Shown piece by piece: positions 51,164 to 59,498 of a stretch of 64,000 nt of DNA. The DNA comes from Vreelandella andesensis (lineage in GTDB: Bacteria > Pseudomonadota > Gammaproteobacteria > Pseudomonadales > Halomonadaceae). Every line of letters starts with the position of its first letter. Position 1 is the stretch's first letter. Both the position numbers and the translations under genes were made by a program. The DNA is taken from the NCBI RefSeq assembly GCF_003989795.1, contig NZ_RZHG01000007.1, forward strand, positions 62,001 through 126,000, written 5' to 3'. The notes beneath the pieces were generated by a model. It worked only from the letters and a program-made list of their open reading frames with translations. It searched no databases and was not told the DNA's origin.

Positions 51164-51889
51164 TTAGCGCTGGGCTAAGTTGGGAGCATTATCGCTTGGA
51201 CAGCGCAGAAACTGTGATGTCGCTAACCACTCTTCATCTGGGTAGTAAGCAAACACATACTGGTTCTCTTTTAAGCTGTCGATAAGCGGATAAGTAATGT
51301 CTTCGCGCACAGCAGGGCACCCGTGGCTACGTCCTAGCCTGCCGGTCTGCGTAATGAAGTCATCGCTAACATAGTTAGCGCCATGGATCACGATCGCCCG
51401 CTCAAATGCAAGATCATTGACGTCTGGCTCTAAGCCGTCCAGTCGTAATGAGTAGCCATTACGGCCATAATAACTATTCATTGTGCGAAAGAGACCGATA
51501 CTGGACTGGTGACTCTCGGGGGTATTAGAGAACACCTCTGCCAATGCATCGCCGGAGCCTTGCCCATGGGAAACAAGCTCTTCAAATAACAGTTTATGTT
51601 GATGTAGATCGAAGACCCACAGCCGTGGCTCGGTAGAAGGAAGCGAGTAATCAATGACGGCTAAACGCTCAGCGGTGGGGTCAGCGCAGCTAATTGATTG
51701 CGCGGCGAGTCTTAGCGCCTCTGGTGTCGCCGATGGCGCTAACTGGAGTAGTTGATGATGCAAGGGCGAAACGCCGGGAGGTGCTGAAGACGCTGCCTGT
51801 GAAAAAAAGCTAGCGGCCTGTAAAGGAATACTCAGCAATACCAGTGGAAGCGAAAAAAGGGCGGTAGAAGCGCGTAGGCAAAAAGACAT
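51164..51889 (-). CDS. Exported L,D-transpeptidase-like protein, YkuD_2 type
   Basis: I start at the ATG at 51889, which gives a clean signal peptide (MSFCLRASTALFSLPLVLL..LQAA) and 241 residues; the frame extends upstream to 52018 but would overlap the divergent gene. The catalytic region is LGRSHGCPAV with the active-site Cys, preceded by HGANYVSDDF and SIGLFRTMNSYYGRNGYSL. YkuD_2 proteins are periplasmic relatives of L,D-transpeptidases that form or cut meso-DAP crosslinks. Divergent from a second, YcbB-type transpeptidase; the two share 127 bases of upstream DNA. Confidence 0.82.
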   Translation of the reverse strand: MSFCLRASTALFSLPLVLLSIPLQAASFFSQAASSAPPGVSPLHHQLLQLAPSATPEALRLAAQSISCADPTAERLAVIDYSLPSTEPRLWVFDLHQHKLLFEELVSHGQGSGDALAEVFSNTPESHQSSIGLFRTMNSYYGRNGYSLRLDGLEPDVNDLAFERAIVIHGANYVSDDFITQTGRLGRSHGCPAVREDITYPLIDSLKENQYVFAYYPDEEWLATSQFLRCPSDNAPNLAQR

Positions 51890-52016
51890 AGAGTGTAATC
51901 CTGCAATGGATATCGACGAAAGAGACATATAAACGGCTATGATAATTAGGTGTAGCGTAATAATAATGAATAGCAATGATGAATAGCGACGATGAATAGT
52001 AACGCAAGGAGGAGCC

Positions 52017-53657
52017 ATGAACGAGACAACGTTAACAAGACGATGGGCGATAGGGGTGGCTCTATGTCTGGCGCTGATCCAAGCGCCTCAGCTGATCACC
52101 AGCGCGCAAGCTGATACAGGCTCACTTGAGCAGGCGTTAGCTCAGCGTGTTGATGCTCAAACAAGCGCGTTACTGCCTGTGGAAGATTTTTACCAACAGC
52201 TAAATCAACAGCCCGTCTGGCAAGATATCAATCGCGTTGAAGCGCTGGTGGACGCGTTAACGAGTCTTGAGGATGATGGCTTGGCTCCCAGTGATTATCG
52301 TGCGGACACCTTGCTGGATGCATTTCAGGCTAGCCAGCAAGCAGATATGTTGGCGCAAGCTGATTTTGATATCCAGGCCACAACAGCATTACTACTTGCG
52401 CTTGAACATCTTTCGCGGGGTAAGGTGAATCCAAATGAGGTCGAGCCCAAATGGGACCGCCCCCGGCCTGAACGTCGCTACTCATTACTGCGTGTTGTCC
52501 ATGCATTGGAAAATGGGGATATTCAAGGCGTGTTTGATTATGTAAGGCCTTCATCGGCTGAGTACGCACAGCTTCGCGATGCGCTACGTTATTATCGCAC
52601 GCTGGCCGAGAAAGACAGTGTTCCCTACCTGACGGGCCAAGATGAGGCGTTGCGTCCAGGAGATACTAGTGACGATGTTCCCGTACTGCGGCAGCGCTTG
52701 GCATACTGGGGAGAAAGCAACTTACTGGCGGCGGATAAAAGTGCTTATCCACAGATAGAAGCTCAATCAGCGGTCAGCAATCAACGTATCTATGATGCTG
52801 AGTTAGAAAGGGCAGTTAAGCACTTTCAACGTCGTCATCAGTTGCAACAAGATGGCATTGTGGGTAAGCGTACGCGACTTGCGTTGAATACGCCGGTCAC
52901 TTCGCGCATTGACCAGCTTATTGTCAACTTAGAGCGGGCCCGGTGGATTAAGCCCACTGAAACCAATGAGCCGCGGGTGTGGGTTGATATTGCAGGTTAC
53001 CGATTGCACTACGTACGACCCAATGGTGAGCATTGGGATGCCCGCGTGGTGGTTGGCACCCCGCGGCGCGAAACGCCTATTATTCATTCGGCAATTAGCC
53101 ACTTGACGGTCAATCCTTCTTGGACGATTCCACCGACCATTATGCGCGAGGATGTATTGCCTCAGGTGCGAAGAGATTCTGGCTATTTAGCACGGCGGAA
53201 TATTCAAGTGTTAAGTCTATCCGGTGAGCGGTTAGATGCTAATAACATTGACTGGCAGCGGCCTGGCGCGGTGATGCTGCGTCAAGTATCGGGTAGTAGT
53301 AATCCGCTAGGCCGCGTAGTGGTGCGTTTTCCTAACAGTGAAATGATCTACCTTCACGACACGCCAGCGAAAGGCTTGTTTCAACGCGATCAGCGGGCGC
53401 TAAGCTCTGGTTGTGTGCGTGTTGAAGGCGTAACGGAATTTGCGCAGCTATTGCTGCAAGATAGTGGTAGTCGCTATCAGCTATCTTCGTTGCTTAACAG
53501 CAGTGGAAGTGATCGTAATGTTAATTTGCCTCAGCGTATTCCTGTGGCATTGCACTACTTGACTGCTTGGCCAAATGCTCAGGGAGACGTGGAATTTCGT
53601 GATGACATCTACCGTCGTGACGCCGACCTGTTAGCTGCTTTGTCTCAGGCCGCATAA
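52017..53657 (+). CDS. L,D-transpeptidase of the YcbB/LdtD type
   Basis: A 546-residue exported enzyme forming 3-3 crosslinks in peptidoglycan. Order: signal peptide (cleavage near SAQA-DTG), scaffold domain, peptidoglycan-binding repeat (AVKHFQRRHQLQQDGIVGKR, about 265-290), and catalytic domain with VVVGTPRRETPIIHS, VNPSWTIPPTI and the active site HDTPAKGLF..SSGCVRVE (Cys about 468). All key residues are kept. LdtD enzymes bypass beta-lactam-sensitive crosslinking. AAGGAGGAGCC precedes the ATG at 52017. Confidence 0.93.
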   Translation: MNETTLTRRWAIGVALCLALIQAPQLITSAQADTGSLEQALAQRVDAQTSALLPVEDFYQQLNQQPVWQDINRVEALVDALTSLEDDGLAPSDYRADTLLDAFQASQQADMLAQADFDIQATTALLLALEHLSRGKVNPNEVEPKWDRPRPERRYSLLRVVHALENGDIQGVFDYVRPSSAEYAQLRDALRYYRTLAEKDSVPYLTGQDEALRPGDTSDDVPVLRQRLAYWGESNLLAADKSAYPQIEAQSAVSNQRIYDAELERAVKHFQRRHQLQQDGIVGKRTRLALNTPVTSRIDQLIVNLERARWIKPTETNEPRVWVDIAGYRLHYVRPNGEHWDARVVVGTPRRETPIIHSAISHLTVNPSWTIPPTIMREDVLPQVRRDSGYLARRNIQVLSLSGERLDANNIDWQRPGAVMLRQVSGSSNPLGRVVVRFPNSEMIYLHDTPAKGLFQRDQRALSSGCVRVEGVTEFAQLLLQDSGSRYQLSSLLNSSGSDRNVNLPQRIPVALHYLTAWPNAQGDVEFRDDIYRRDADLLAALSQAA

Positions 53658-53720
53658 CGCGACGGATAGCGTGTTGGTCTGTTGATGTGTTAAACAGCTG
53701 TTAAAAAGATCAACTTTAAA

Positions 53721-53754
53721 ACAGTAACGCCGCCCTTTGGGGCGGCGTTACTGT
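53721..53754. terminator. Bidirectional terminator between the transpeptidase and M23 genes
   Basis: A perfect 15-base-pair stem (53721-53735 with 53740-53754, GC-rich centre, loop TTTG). On the minus strand TTTTAAA follows; on the plus strand TTTG. It sits between convergent genes and should stop both. Confidence 0.9.
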
Positions 53755-53773
53755 TTGCAGCTGAACGAAACGC

Positions 53774-55435
53774 TTACTGCTCATCTTGGCGCTCGTAGTT
53801 TGCAACGCTAACTGTGCCTGTTTCACCGCTATTCAATGCGGCCAGCATGGGCTCAGCTTGGCGCTGGAAGGCAATCAATGTATCGCCCCTGAGGCTGGTA
53901 TTTTCAGGTAGCTCTACGTTCATCGCGTTTACTGGGGCGTTATTGACGATGACTTCATAATGTAGATGGGGCCCAGTGCTACGCCCTGTATTACCTGAAA
54001 GCGCAATGCGCTCACCCATTTCAATTCGCGCGCCTTCGGAAACTAGAGGGCGAGAGAGGTGGAGATAGCGGGTTTGATAGCCATTATCATGACGAACGAC
54101 AATGTAGCGCCCCGCCGCATGATGGTTACCCACTTTTTCCACACGGCCGTTGGCTGGCGCGACAATAGACGTACCAATAGGCATCGCAAAGTCGGTTCCG
54201 TTATGAGGGCTTATTCGGCCTGTCACTGGGTGCTTGCGGCGCGGATTAAAATTAGAGCTTAGGCGGTAATTGCCTTCAAACGGATAGCGCGAAAAAGCCG
54301 GGTCTAAGCTACTTCCTTCGGGCGTATAAAAATTGTCGTCAGACGTATTACGAAGAAGCGTCAAATCCATTCGTTCGCCTTCGTAATGAACGGCCAGTAC
54401 ACGAGAATCTAGTGATTCACCGTCAATCATGTCCGACTCGACGAGCACCTGAAAGCGGTCACCGCGGCGGCTGTCACGCCGAAAATCAAGCTTCTTTTCA
54501 AGCAGTCTAGTTAGCTCAGTGACACTGCTGCTTGCCAAACCGGTGGCTTGAGCAGAGCGGGCAAAACTGCCGCTTACACTTCCTGCATAGAGACGCTGTA
54601 CTGCTTCACCCTGGCGCTCAATGGTAGTAACTGCAAAATGTTCCCCTTCACTGTCAAGCAGAACACCATCTCGAATATTCATCATCATGCGCAAAGACAG
54701 TAAACGACCATCTTCATCTAATTTGTAATCGAAACTGTGCCCCGATTGCCAGTGAGTAAAAATGCGCGGATCAGGAAGATCCTCCAGCAGCGCGAGCACT
54801 TCGCTGTAACCAAGACCGAGTTTATTCTGGGCTAGCAGTGCAAATGTTTCGCCCGACTCAACGATGTGCGTTTTCCATTCAGGAATGTAGGGCTCTTCTG
54901 CAGCAATTTCCATCTCGAGAAATGAAATGTCACCAAACAACTCAACACCATAATCTTCATAAGAAGTGGCATCTGCGATTTCAACGGATGCGGTGTTGTC
55001 GTTATCAAGCATACCGCTAGATAGCGTTCCTACCACCACCGCCATGTGAAGCGCGCCGTCATCAAGCTGGGTATTCGTATGAGTTTCATCTGCGAGACCA
55101 GCCATCGAAGCTTCCGCGCTTGGAATAATGTCGAGATCGACAATTTCCGTGGCCGCGAGGTCTTGCAGCGGGATATGTTCACGCGTGGCATCAATAGCGC
55201 GCGTAGCGCGACCGATGGCTTCAGCAACTGGAGTGCGCTCTTGGCGCAACGAAGGAATCCCAGGTGCTGAATCATTGGAAAGCGGTACGAGCACGCTTTC
55301 CAGCGATGTGTGGGGTTGGTTTAAGTCGTGATAAGTAGTAACTAATTTTTGTGTGCCCAGCACAGTGACCATCGTAGCCACGGGTAACAATAACAATTTA
55401 TGCGTGCGGGGCAGCGAATGAAGAATTCGCAACAT
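53774..55435 (-). CDS. M23-family peptidoglycan DD-endopeptidase (MepM-like)
   Basis: A 553-residue inner-membrane-anchored or exported hydrolase. An N-terminal hydrophobic segment is followed by an acidic linker, a LysM/OapA-like segment (THIVESGETFALLAQNKLGL, about 185-205), a second fold region and the C-terminal LytM domain with PHNGTDFAMPIG (H and D zinc ligands) and HLHYEVIVN. MepM-type enzymes cut D-Ala-mDAP crosslinks to let new strands insert. Convergent with the LdtD-type gene, so wall cutting and wall linking genes are grouped here. Confidence 0.92.
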   Translation of the reverse strand: MLRILHSLPRTHKLLLLPVATMVTVLGTQKLVTTYHDLNQPHTSLESVLVPLSNDSAPGIPSLRQERTPVAEAIGRATRAIDATREHIPLQDLAATEIVDLDIIPSAEASMAGLADETHTNTQLDDGALHMAVVVGTLSSGMLDNDNTASVEIADATSYEDYGVELFGDISFLEMEIAAEEPYIPEWKTHIVESGETFALLAQNKLGLGYSEVLALLEDLPDPRIFTHWQSGHSFDYKLDEDGRLLSLRMMMNIRDGVLLDSEGEHFAVTTIERQGEAVQRLYAGSVSGSFARSAQATGLASSSVTELTRLLEKKLDFRRDSRRGDRFQVLVESDMIDGESLDSRVLAVHYEGERMDLTLLRNTSDDNFYTPEGSSLDPAFSRYPFEGNYRLSSNFNPRRKHPVTGRISPHNGTDFAMPIGTSIVAPANGRVEKVGNHHAAGRYIVVRHDNGYQTRYLHLSRPLVSEGARIEMGERIALSGNTGRSTGPHLHYEVIVNNAPVNAMNVELPENTSLRGDTLIAFQRQAEPMLAALNSGETGTVSVANYERQDEQ

Positions 55436-56103
55436 GGGTAAATGGACCGCCGAGTTCGTGATAAATAAGTAACATGAAAGAAAGTAAACCCAGGAACCTT
55501 ACCTTATGACGATAGGCGAGAATAGACTGTATGCCCGTACACTAAAGATACTTCCATCGAAATATGAAAGTAATGAGTAAGTAAATTTATTTATGAACGC
55601 CGTTCGCTAATAAAAGTAACTTAATGGAAACGATTTGAGAGATTAGCTTGCTTACTAATTGACCATAGGAAACTAACGGTAATCGTCGTTGTTTGCAAGA
55701 ATAAAAAGGTTAAATTAGCAATGCAATGCTTTTGTAACAATTATGTATAAGAAATGTATAATTTAAGGATGCCTAAAAGTCTATCACTTCTGTGAAATGT
55801 CTTTTAAGTAATTATCTTAAAAGTTCTTAAGGGCTACCGGGTATCAAAGTTTATTTTTTTGTAATGAATTGTTCTTTTGCCGTGTTTGACAGATTTGTTG
55901 TCGATTGGCGGTAATTTGTTGGGCAGGGGCAGGGGCAGGGGCAGGGGTAGGGGCAGGGGCAGTATCAGACATCCTTACCTGGTAGCCTGATTCATAGGAA
56001 AAAATTGTTTACAAGCAAGTACTCAGCGCTGTTTCCTGGCATTCTATAAGGATTTTCGAAGATTAAGCGAACTATTTCGCTGTTTAGCGTCGAGGGAATC
56101 GAA
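55436..56103. other. Long AT-rich intergenic region with a G-rich repeat
   Basis: No gene found in these 668 bases. The left half should hold the promoter of the M23 gene (minus strand), the right half that of the LysR gene (plus strand). Most of it is AT-rich; a short hexamer array at 55921-55961 breaks the pattern. No hairpin terminator stands out. Confidence 0.55.
55921..55961 (+). repeat. GGGGCA hexamer array, G-quadruplex-capable
   Basis: Seven G tracts (one of three, six of four G) are spaced by CA, once by TA, on the plus strand. Four such tracts with two-base loops meet the usual G-quadruplex rule. It lies 140 bases before the LysR start at 56104, within a plausible leader or promoter. 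Confidence 0.88.
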
Positions 56104-57024
56104 ATGTCTCGAGTAACTCTTGCACAGTGGCAGATGCTGGCAGCCGTTGTTGACCATGGTGGGTTTGCGCGAGCGGCAGAAGCTATCCACAAAAGCCCAT
56201 CTACGCTTAACCATGCCGTGCACAAGCTAGAAGAACAATTAGGCGTTCAAGTGCTAGAGCCGGTAGGCAGGCAAGTACGCTTGACCGAAGCAGGCGAGCT
56301 TTTGCTACGTCGGGCACGTCAATTAATTGAAAGTGCTGCTTCTTTAGAAGATGTTGCTACACGTTTGGCTGCAGGTCTGGAAGCGGAAGTGGTCGTCGCA
56401 ATTGACCAGATTTTTCCAGCCGCTGCCCAAGCGAAAGCACTTGAGCGCTTCTCAGAGGCGTACCCTCAGGTCAGAGTGCAGCTGCATGAAAGTGTGCTAA
56501 ATGGCGGTACGGAAATGCTTCACGATGGCCGTGCTGACCTCGTGGTCTCTGGTATTGAAGCGCAAGGTTTTTTAGGGGAGCCGTTGGTTAATGTTCGATT
56601 TATAGCGGTTGCGCACCCTAGCCACGTGTTACACCAGATTGGACGTTCGCTGGATTTACGCGACCTAGCGCAGCATCGCCAATTAGTGGTTCGTGACTCA
56701 GCGCTACGTCAGTCAACCAATGCGGGTTGGCTTAAAGCTGAGCAGCGTTGGACGGTGAGCCATTTGCACACATCATTAGACATGCTGAAACGTGGGTTAG
56801 GATTTGCTTGGATGCCAGAAACCCGTATTGCCGATGAACTTTCAAGTGGGCAGCTCAAACCTTTACCGCTCAGTGCTGGCGGGATACGAGTGGTGCCCAT
56901 GCAGCTAATATTTAGAGACCGAGATCGGGCCGGTCCCGCAGCTCATGCTATGGCACAGGCGTTGAAGCGAGGGGTAAGGGAGCTTTGTCCTAAGGATTCG
57001 ATTTCCTCGAATGAATCGCCGTAA
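56104..57024 (+). CDS. LysR-type transcriptional regulator
   Basis: A 306-residue LysR regulator with helix-turn-helix GGFARAAEAIHKSPSTLNHA (residues 18-37) and an effector domain from about residue 90 (VVVAIDQIFPAAAQAKALER). It is followed by yqjG on the same strand 96 bases later rather than being divergent from a target, so its regulon is not evident. ATCGAAATG context gives no strong ribosome site. The G-rich array lies upstream. Confidence 0.87.
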   Translation: MSRVTLAQWQMLAAVVDHGGFARAAEAIHKSPSTLNHAVHKLEEQLGVQVLEPVGRQVRLTEAGELLLRRARQLIESAASLEDVATRLAAGLEAEVVVAIDQIFPAAAQAKALERFSEAYPQVRVQLHESVLNGGTEMLHDGRADLVVSGIEAQGFLGEPLVNVRFIAVAHPSHVLHQIGRSLDLRDLAQHRQLVVRDSALRQSTNAGWLKAEQRWTVSHLHTSLDMLKRGLGFAWMPETRIADELSSGQLKPLPLSAGGIRVVPMQLIFRDRDRAGPAAHAMAQALKRGVRELCPKDSISSNESP

Positions 57025-57120
57025 AACATCCGCTTGAGCATCGAGGAAGCGGGCGTATGCTAAACGTCTTTAGCAATATTAATACGTTTATCGCATGCGA
57101 TATATGACAGGAGGCGGCCG

Positions 57121-58140
57121 ATGGGACTGCTTGTTAACGGCGAATGGGTTGATCAGTGGTACGACACCAAGAAGCATGGTGGAGAGTTTGTTCGTGAGTC
57201 TGCCCAACTTCGCGACTGGGTGGGTGACGATGCCTTGATGGACACAAAAGCAGATAAAGAGGGAAAAGGGCAGAGCTACCCCGCGCAGGCAGACCGTTAC
57301 CATCTTTATGTATCCCTAGCCTGCCCTTGGGCGCACCGTGCCCTTATTATGCGTAAGTTGAAAGGGCTAGAGTCACTCATCGGTACTTCGCATGTTAGCC
57401 CGCTAATGCTGGATAAAGGCTGGACGTATGACCAAAGCGAAGGCGCCAGCGGAGATCCTATCAATCACGTCGAGTATCATCATCAGCTCTACACCATGAC
57501 TGACCCAGCCTATACGGGGCGCGTCACAGTACCCATGCTTTGGGATAAGCAGCGTAGTGCGATAATTAATAATGAGTCGGCTGATTTGATGCGCATTTTT
57601 AATCGTGCGTTCGATGAATTGACCGGTAACGATTTAGATTTTTATCCTGAAGACCTGCGTAGCCTTATCGATAACGTCAATGACGACGTGTATGACCACA
57701 TTAATAATGGTGTTTACAAGTCGGGTTTTGCGACGGAACAGCACGTGTATGAGAAACATGTGCAGGCACTGTTCGATGCCTTGGAGCGCATGGAAAAACG
57801 GTTGAGCGAGCATCGTTATTTGGCGGGCGAGTGGTTAACAGAAGCGGATATTCGGCTTTTCTCCACGCTGATTCGCTTCGATGCCGTTTATTACGGCCAT
57901 TTTAAGTGCAATTTAAAACGTATTGAAGACTACCCGAATCTCGCCAATTACGTTCGCGAGCTATACCAGTGGCCGGGCATTGCAGAGACGGTCAATATGG
58001 ATCATATAAAGCGCCATTATTACTACAGTCACGACGCCATCAACCCAACACGTATTGTGCCTGCCGGTCCGCTTTTGGGTTTAGAGCGCCCTCATGACCG
58101 TGAACGTCTACCCGGTCAGGGCATTCGTCGCCGGGTATGA
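57121..58140 (+). CDS. yqjG: Glutathionyl-hydroquinone reductase (YqjG/GS-HQR, Xi-class GST)
   Basis: A 339-residue Xi-class glutathione transferase that reduces glutathionyl-hydroquinones back to hydroquinones. The family start (MGLLVNGEWVDQWYDTKKHG), active-site SLACPWAHRALI with catalytic Cys (about residue 66), PMLWDKQRSAIINNESADLM and the C-terminal RHYYYSHDAINPTRIVPAGP are all present. Length agrees. Preceded by GGAGGCGGCCG. Role: quinone detoxification in the cytoplasm. Confidence 0.94.
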   Translation: MGLLVNGEWVDQWYDTKKHGGEFVRESAQLRDWVGDDALMDTKADKEGKGQSYPAQADRYHLYVSLACPWAHRALIMRKLKGLESLIGTSHVSPLMLDKGWTYDQSEGASGDPINHVEYHHQLYTMTDPAYTGRVTVPMLWDKQRSAIINNESADLMRIFNRAFDELTGNDLDFYPEDLRSLIDNVNDDVYDHINNGVYKSGFATEQHVYEKHVQALFDALERMEKRLSEHRYLAGEWLTEADIRLFSTLIRFDAVYYGHFKCNLKRIEDYPNLANYVRELYQWPGIAETVNMDHIKRHYYYSHDAINPTRIVPAGPLLGLERPHDRERLPGQGIRRRV

Positions 58141-58186
58141 TGGTTAACGAACAATAGCTTTGTGAAAAGTCGCTGCAACTAAATAA

Positions 58187-58209
58187 GGCCATCCAGCAAC
58201 TGGATGGCC
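58187..58209. terminator. Terminator between yqjG and the PRC-barrel gene
   Basis: Arms GGCCATCCAG and CTGGATGGCC form a perfect ten-pair stem with loop CAA; flanks AAATAA and TTATTT are also complementary farther out. Likely used by both convergent genes. Confidence 0.8.
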
Positions 58210-58245
58210 CTCTTGACTTATTTACCGCGAGATTAAGCTGGCAGC

Positions 58246-58740
58246 CTACTTGTTATCGTTAACGGCGTCGCGAGTCGATTGCCAAGCGCTTTGAGCGCCA
58301 TCTTTCGTCGTCTGCCATGCATCACGTGCATTGCTTTTAGTTTGTTCCCACCAATCACGGTCATAGGTTGGGAATGCTTCAATCTCTTCTTGAGAAGCCT
58401 CTAGCATGATGCGGTGTTCGGTATCGCCGTCGCTTTGGGTATGGGTTTCAAGTGTGAACTGGTCGGTGTTAATGACAATTTCACGGCCACCCAAGCCTAG
58501 TACGGAACCACTTTCAACCACCAGCGCAGAAACGCGCATGTCTTCATCAAAAAGAATGTCTTCCACTTCACCAATCTCTTCACCAGAACCGCCAGCGAAA
58601 AAAACGTCTGCATCGAGAATGTCGTCGGCAGAGTACATGCCTTGCGGTGCATTGGATGCATGAACATTCGAAGCAACGCTACTTATCAGGGCGGTGCCCA
58701 TCAGTGTTGTGAGGATTGTTGTAACAATTGTTTTACGCAT
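58246..58740 (-). CDS. Exported PRC-barrel domain protein
   Basis: A 164-residue protein with a signal peptide (cleavage near VHA-SNA, residue 29) and one PRC-barrel: YSADDILDADVF, GEEIGEVEDILFDEDMRVSA and VVESGSVLGLGGREIVI. The C-terminal 35 residues form a Trp/Ala-rich amphipathic helix with repeats of DAWQTTKDGAQSAWQSTRDA. Proteins of this design are common in envelope-stress and desiccation settings; the ligand is unknown. The CsbD gene lies just upstream on the same strand (52 bases), and both may respond to the same stress. Confidence 0.85.
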   Translation of the reverse strand: MRKTIVTTILTTLMGTALISSVASNVHASNAPQGMYSADDILDADVFFAGGSGEEIGEVEDILFDEDMRVSALVVESGSVLGLGGREIVINTDQFTLETHTQSDGDTEHRIMLEASQEEIEAFPTYDRDWWEQTKSNARDAWQTTKDGAQSAWQSTRDAVNDNK

Positions 58741-58792
58741 AGCATCTCTCCATGTAGCTACGATAAATAAATGACAACTAATAAATCAGTAA

Positions 58793-58990
58793 CTAGTGCT
58801 TGTCAGCCCATTCGTCTGCCCGGCGCTCTGCTTCTTCGCGCTCAAGGCCGTACTTTTGCTGAAGCTTCCCGACAAGCTGGTCTTTCTTTCCACCAATTTG
58901 ATCTAACTCATCATCGGTGAGTTCGCCCCAGTGAGAACGGGCTTTACCTTTCATCTCTTTCCATTTGCCTTCAATTTGATCCCAGTTCAT
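58793..58990 (-). CDS. CsbD-family stress protein (YjbJ-like)
   Basis: A 65-residue hydrophilic protein matching CsbD/YjbJ: MNWDQIEGKWKEMKGKARSH, WGELTDDELDQIGGKKDQLV and GKLQQKYGLEREEAE. These are abundant small proteins induced by general stress or salt in many bacteria; no biochemical function is established. AAGGAGCGATGCA precedes the ATG. Upstream of the PRC-barrel gene, probably cotranscribed. Confidence 0.93.
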   Translation of the reverse strand: MNWDQIEGKWKEMKGKARSHWGELTDDELDQIGGKKDQLVGKLQQKYGLEREEAERRADEWADKH

Positions 58991-59211
58991 TGCATCGCTC
59001 CTTGAGAATAGTGAACATCATTAGGCACTCTTCAGATTAGACGAGCAGTGAATATGTGCAAGCCACAATGTTAATAACGATTAATGTGAAAAAACTAGTC
59101 ATGAGCTACTGGCAGTGTTAAAGTGCGTCTTCCTCGCATGTGTTGACCCCTCCATCATGACGATAAGCGATTTCCTATGTAGCGTTGACTACGCAGTGAA
59201 ACGCTTGCGGG

Positions 59212-59452
59212 AACATCTTGCCAACTGCAGATGTTCATTGCTGTGAAGATGGCGCGCCTCCAGTATTTCACCAAACGGGTGAAATCGGCGCAGAAGGTCG
59301 CCACAGCGGTTAGCCCGCTACTGCGGTGTTTGCTAACCGGATGCTAGGTGCGACCGGCGTCTCCGACTCCACTGATGATGATATCCGCTTCGCGGATCCC
59401 TTGCTTATTAATATGCACTGTCACGCGTATTAACAAGCAGAGTCAGAGACGC
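59212..59452 (+). promoter_or_regulatory. Highly structured 5' leader of the DEAD-box helicase gene
   Basis: Within the 508-base gene-free region before the helicase (58991-59498) there is a chain of good helices: 59212-59218 with 59229-59235 (AACATCT); 59265-59272 with 59278-59285 (ATTTCACC); 59307-59318 with 59323-59339 (two stacked stems); and a three-way junction closed by 59357-59369 with 59440-59452 (13 positions, one mismatch), holding 59383-59388/59392-59397 and a 15-position arm 59402-59416/59425-59439. The junction ends 46 bases before the ATG. Cold-shock helicases have long regulated leaders; this fold may be a self-regulating or temperature-sensing element. Confidence 0.65.
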
Positions 59453-59498
59453 TTACGATGTTTTTTGCCGGTACAGCCGGCCTACCAAGGTGTGATTA

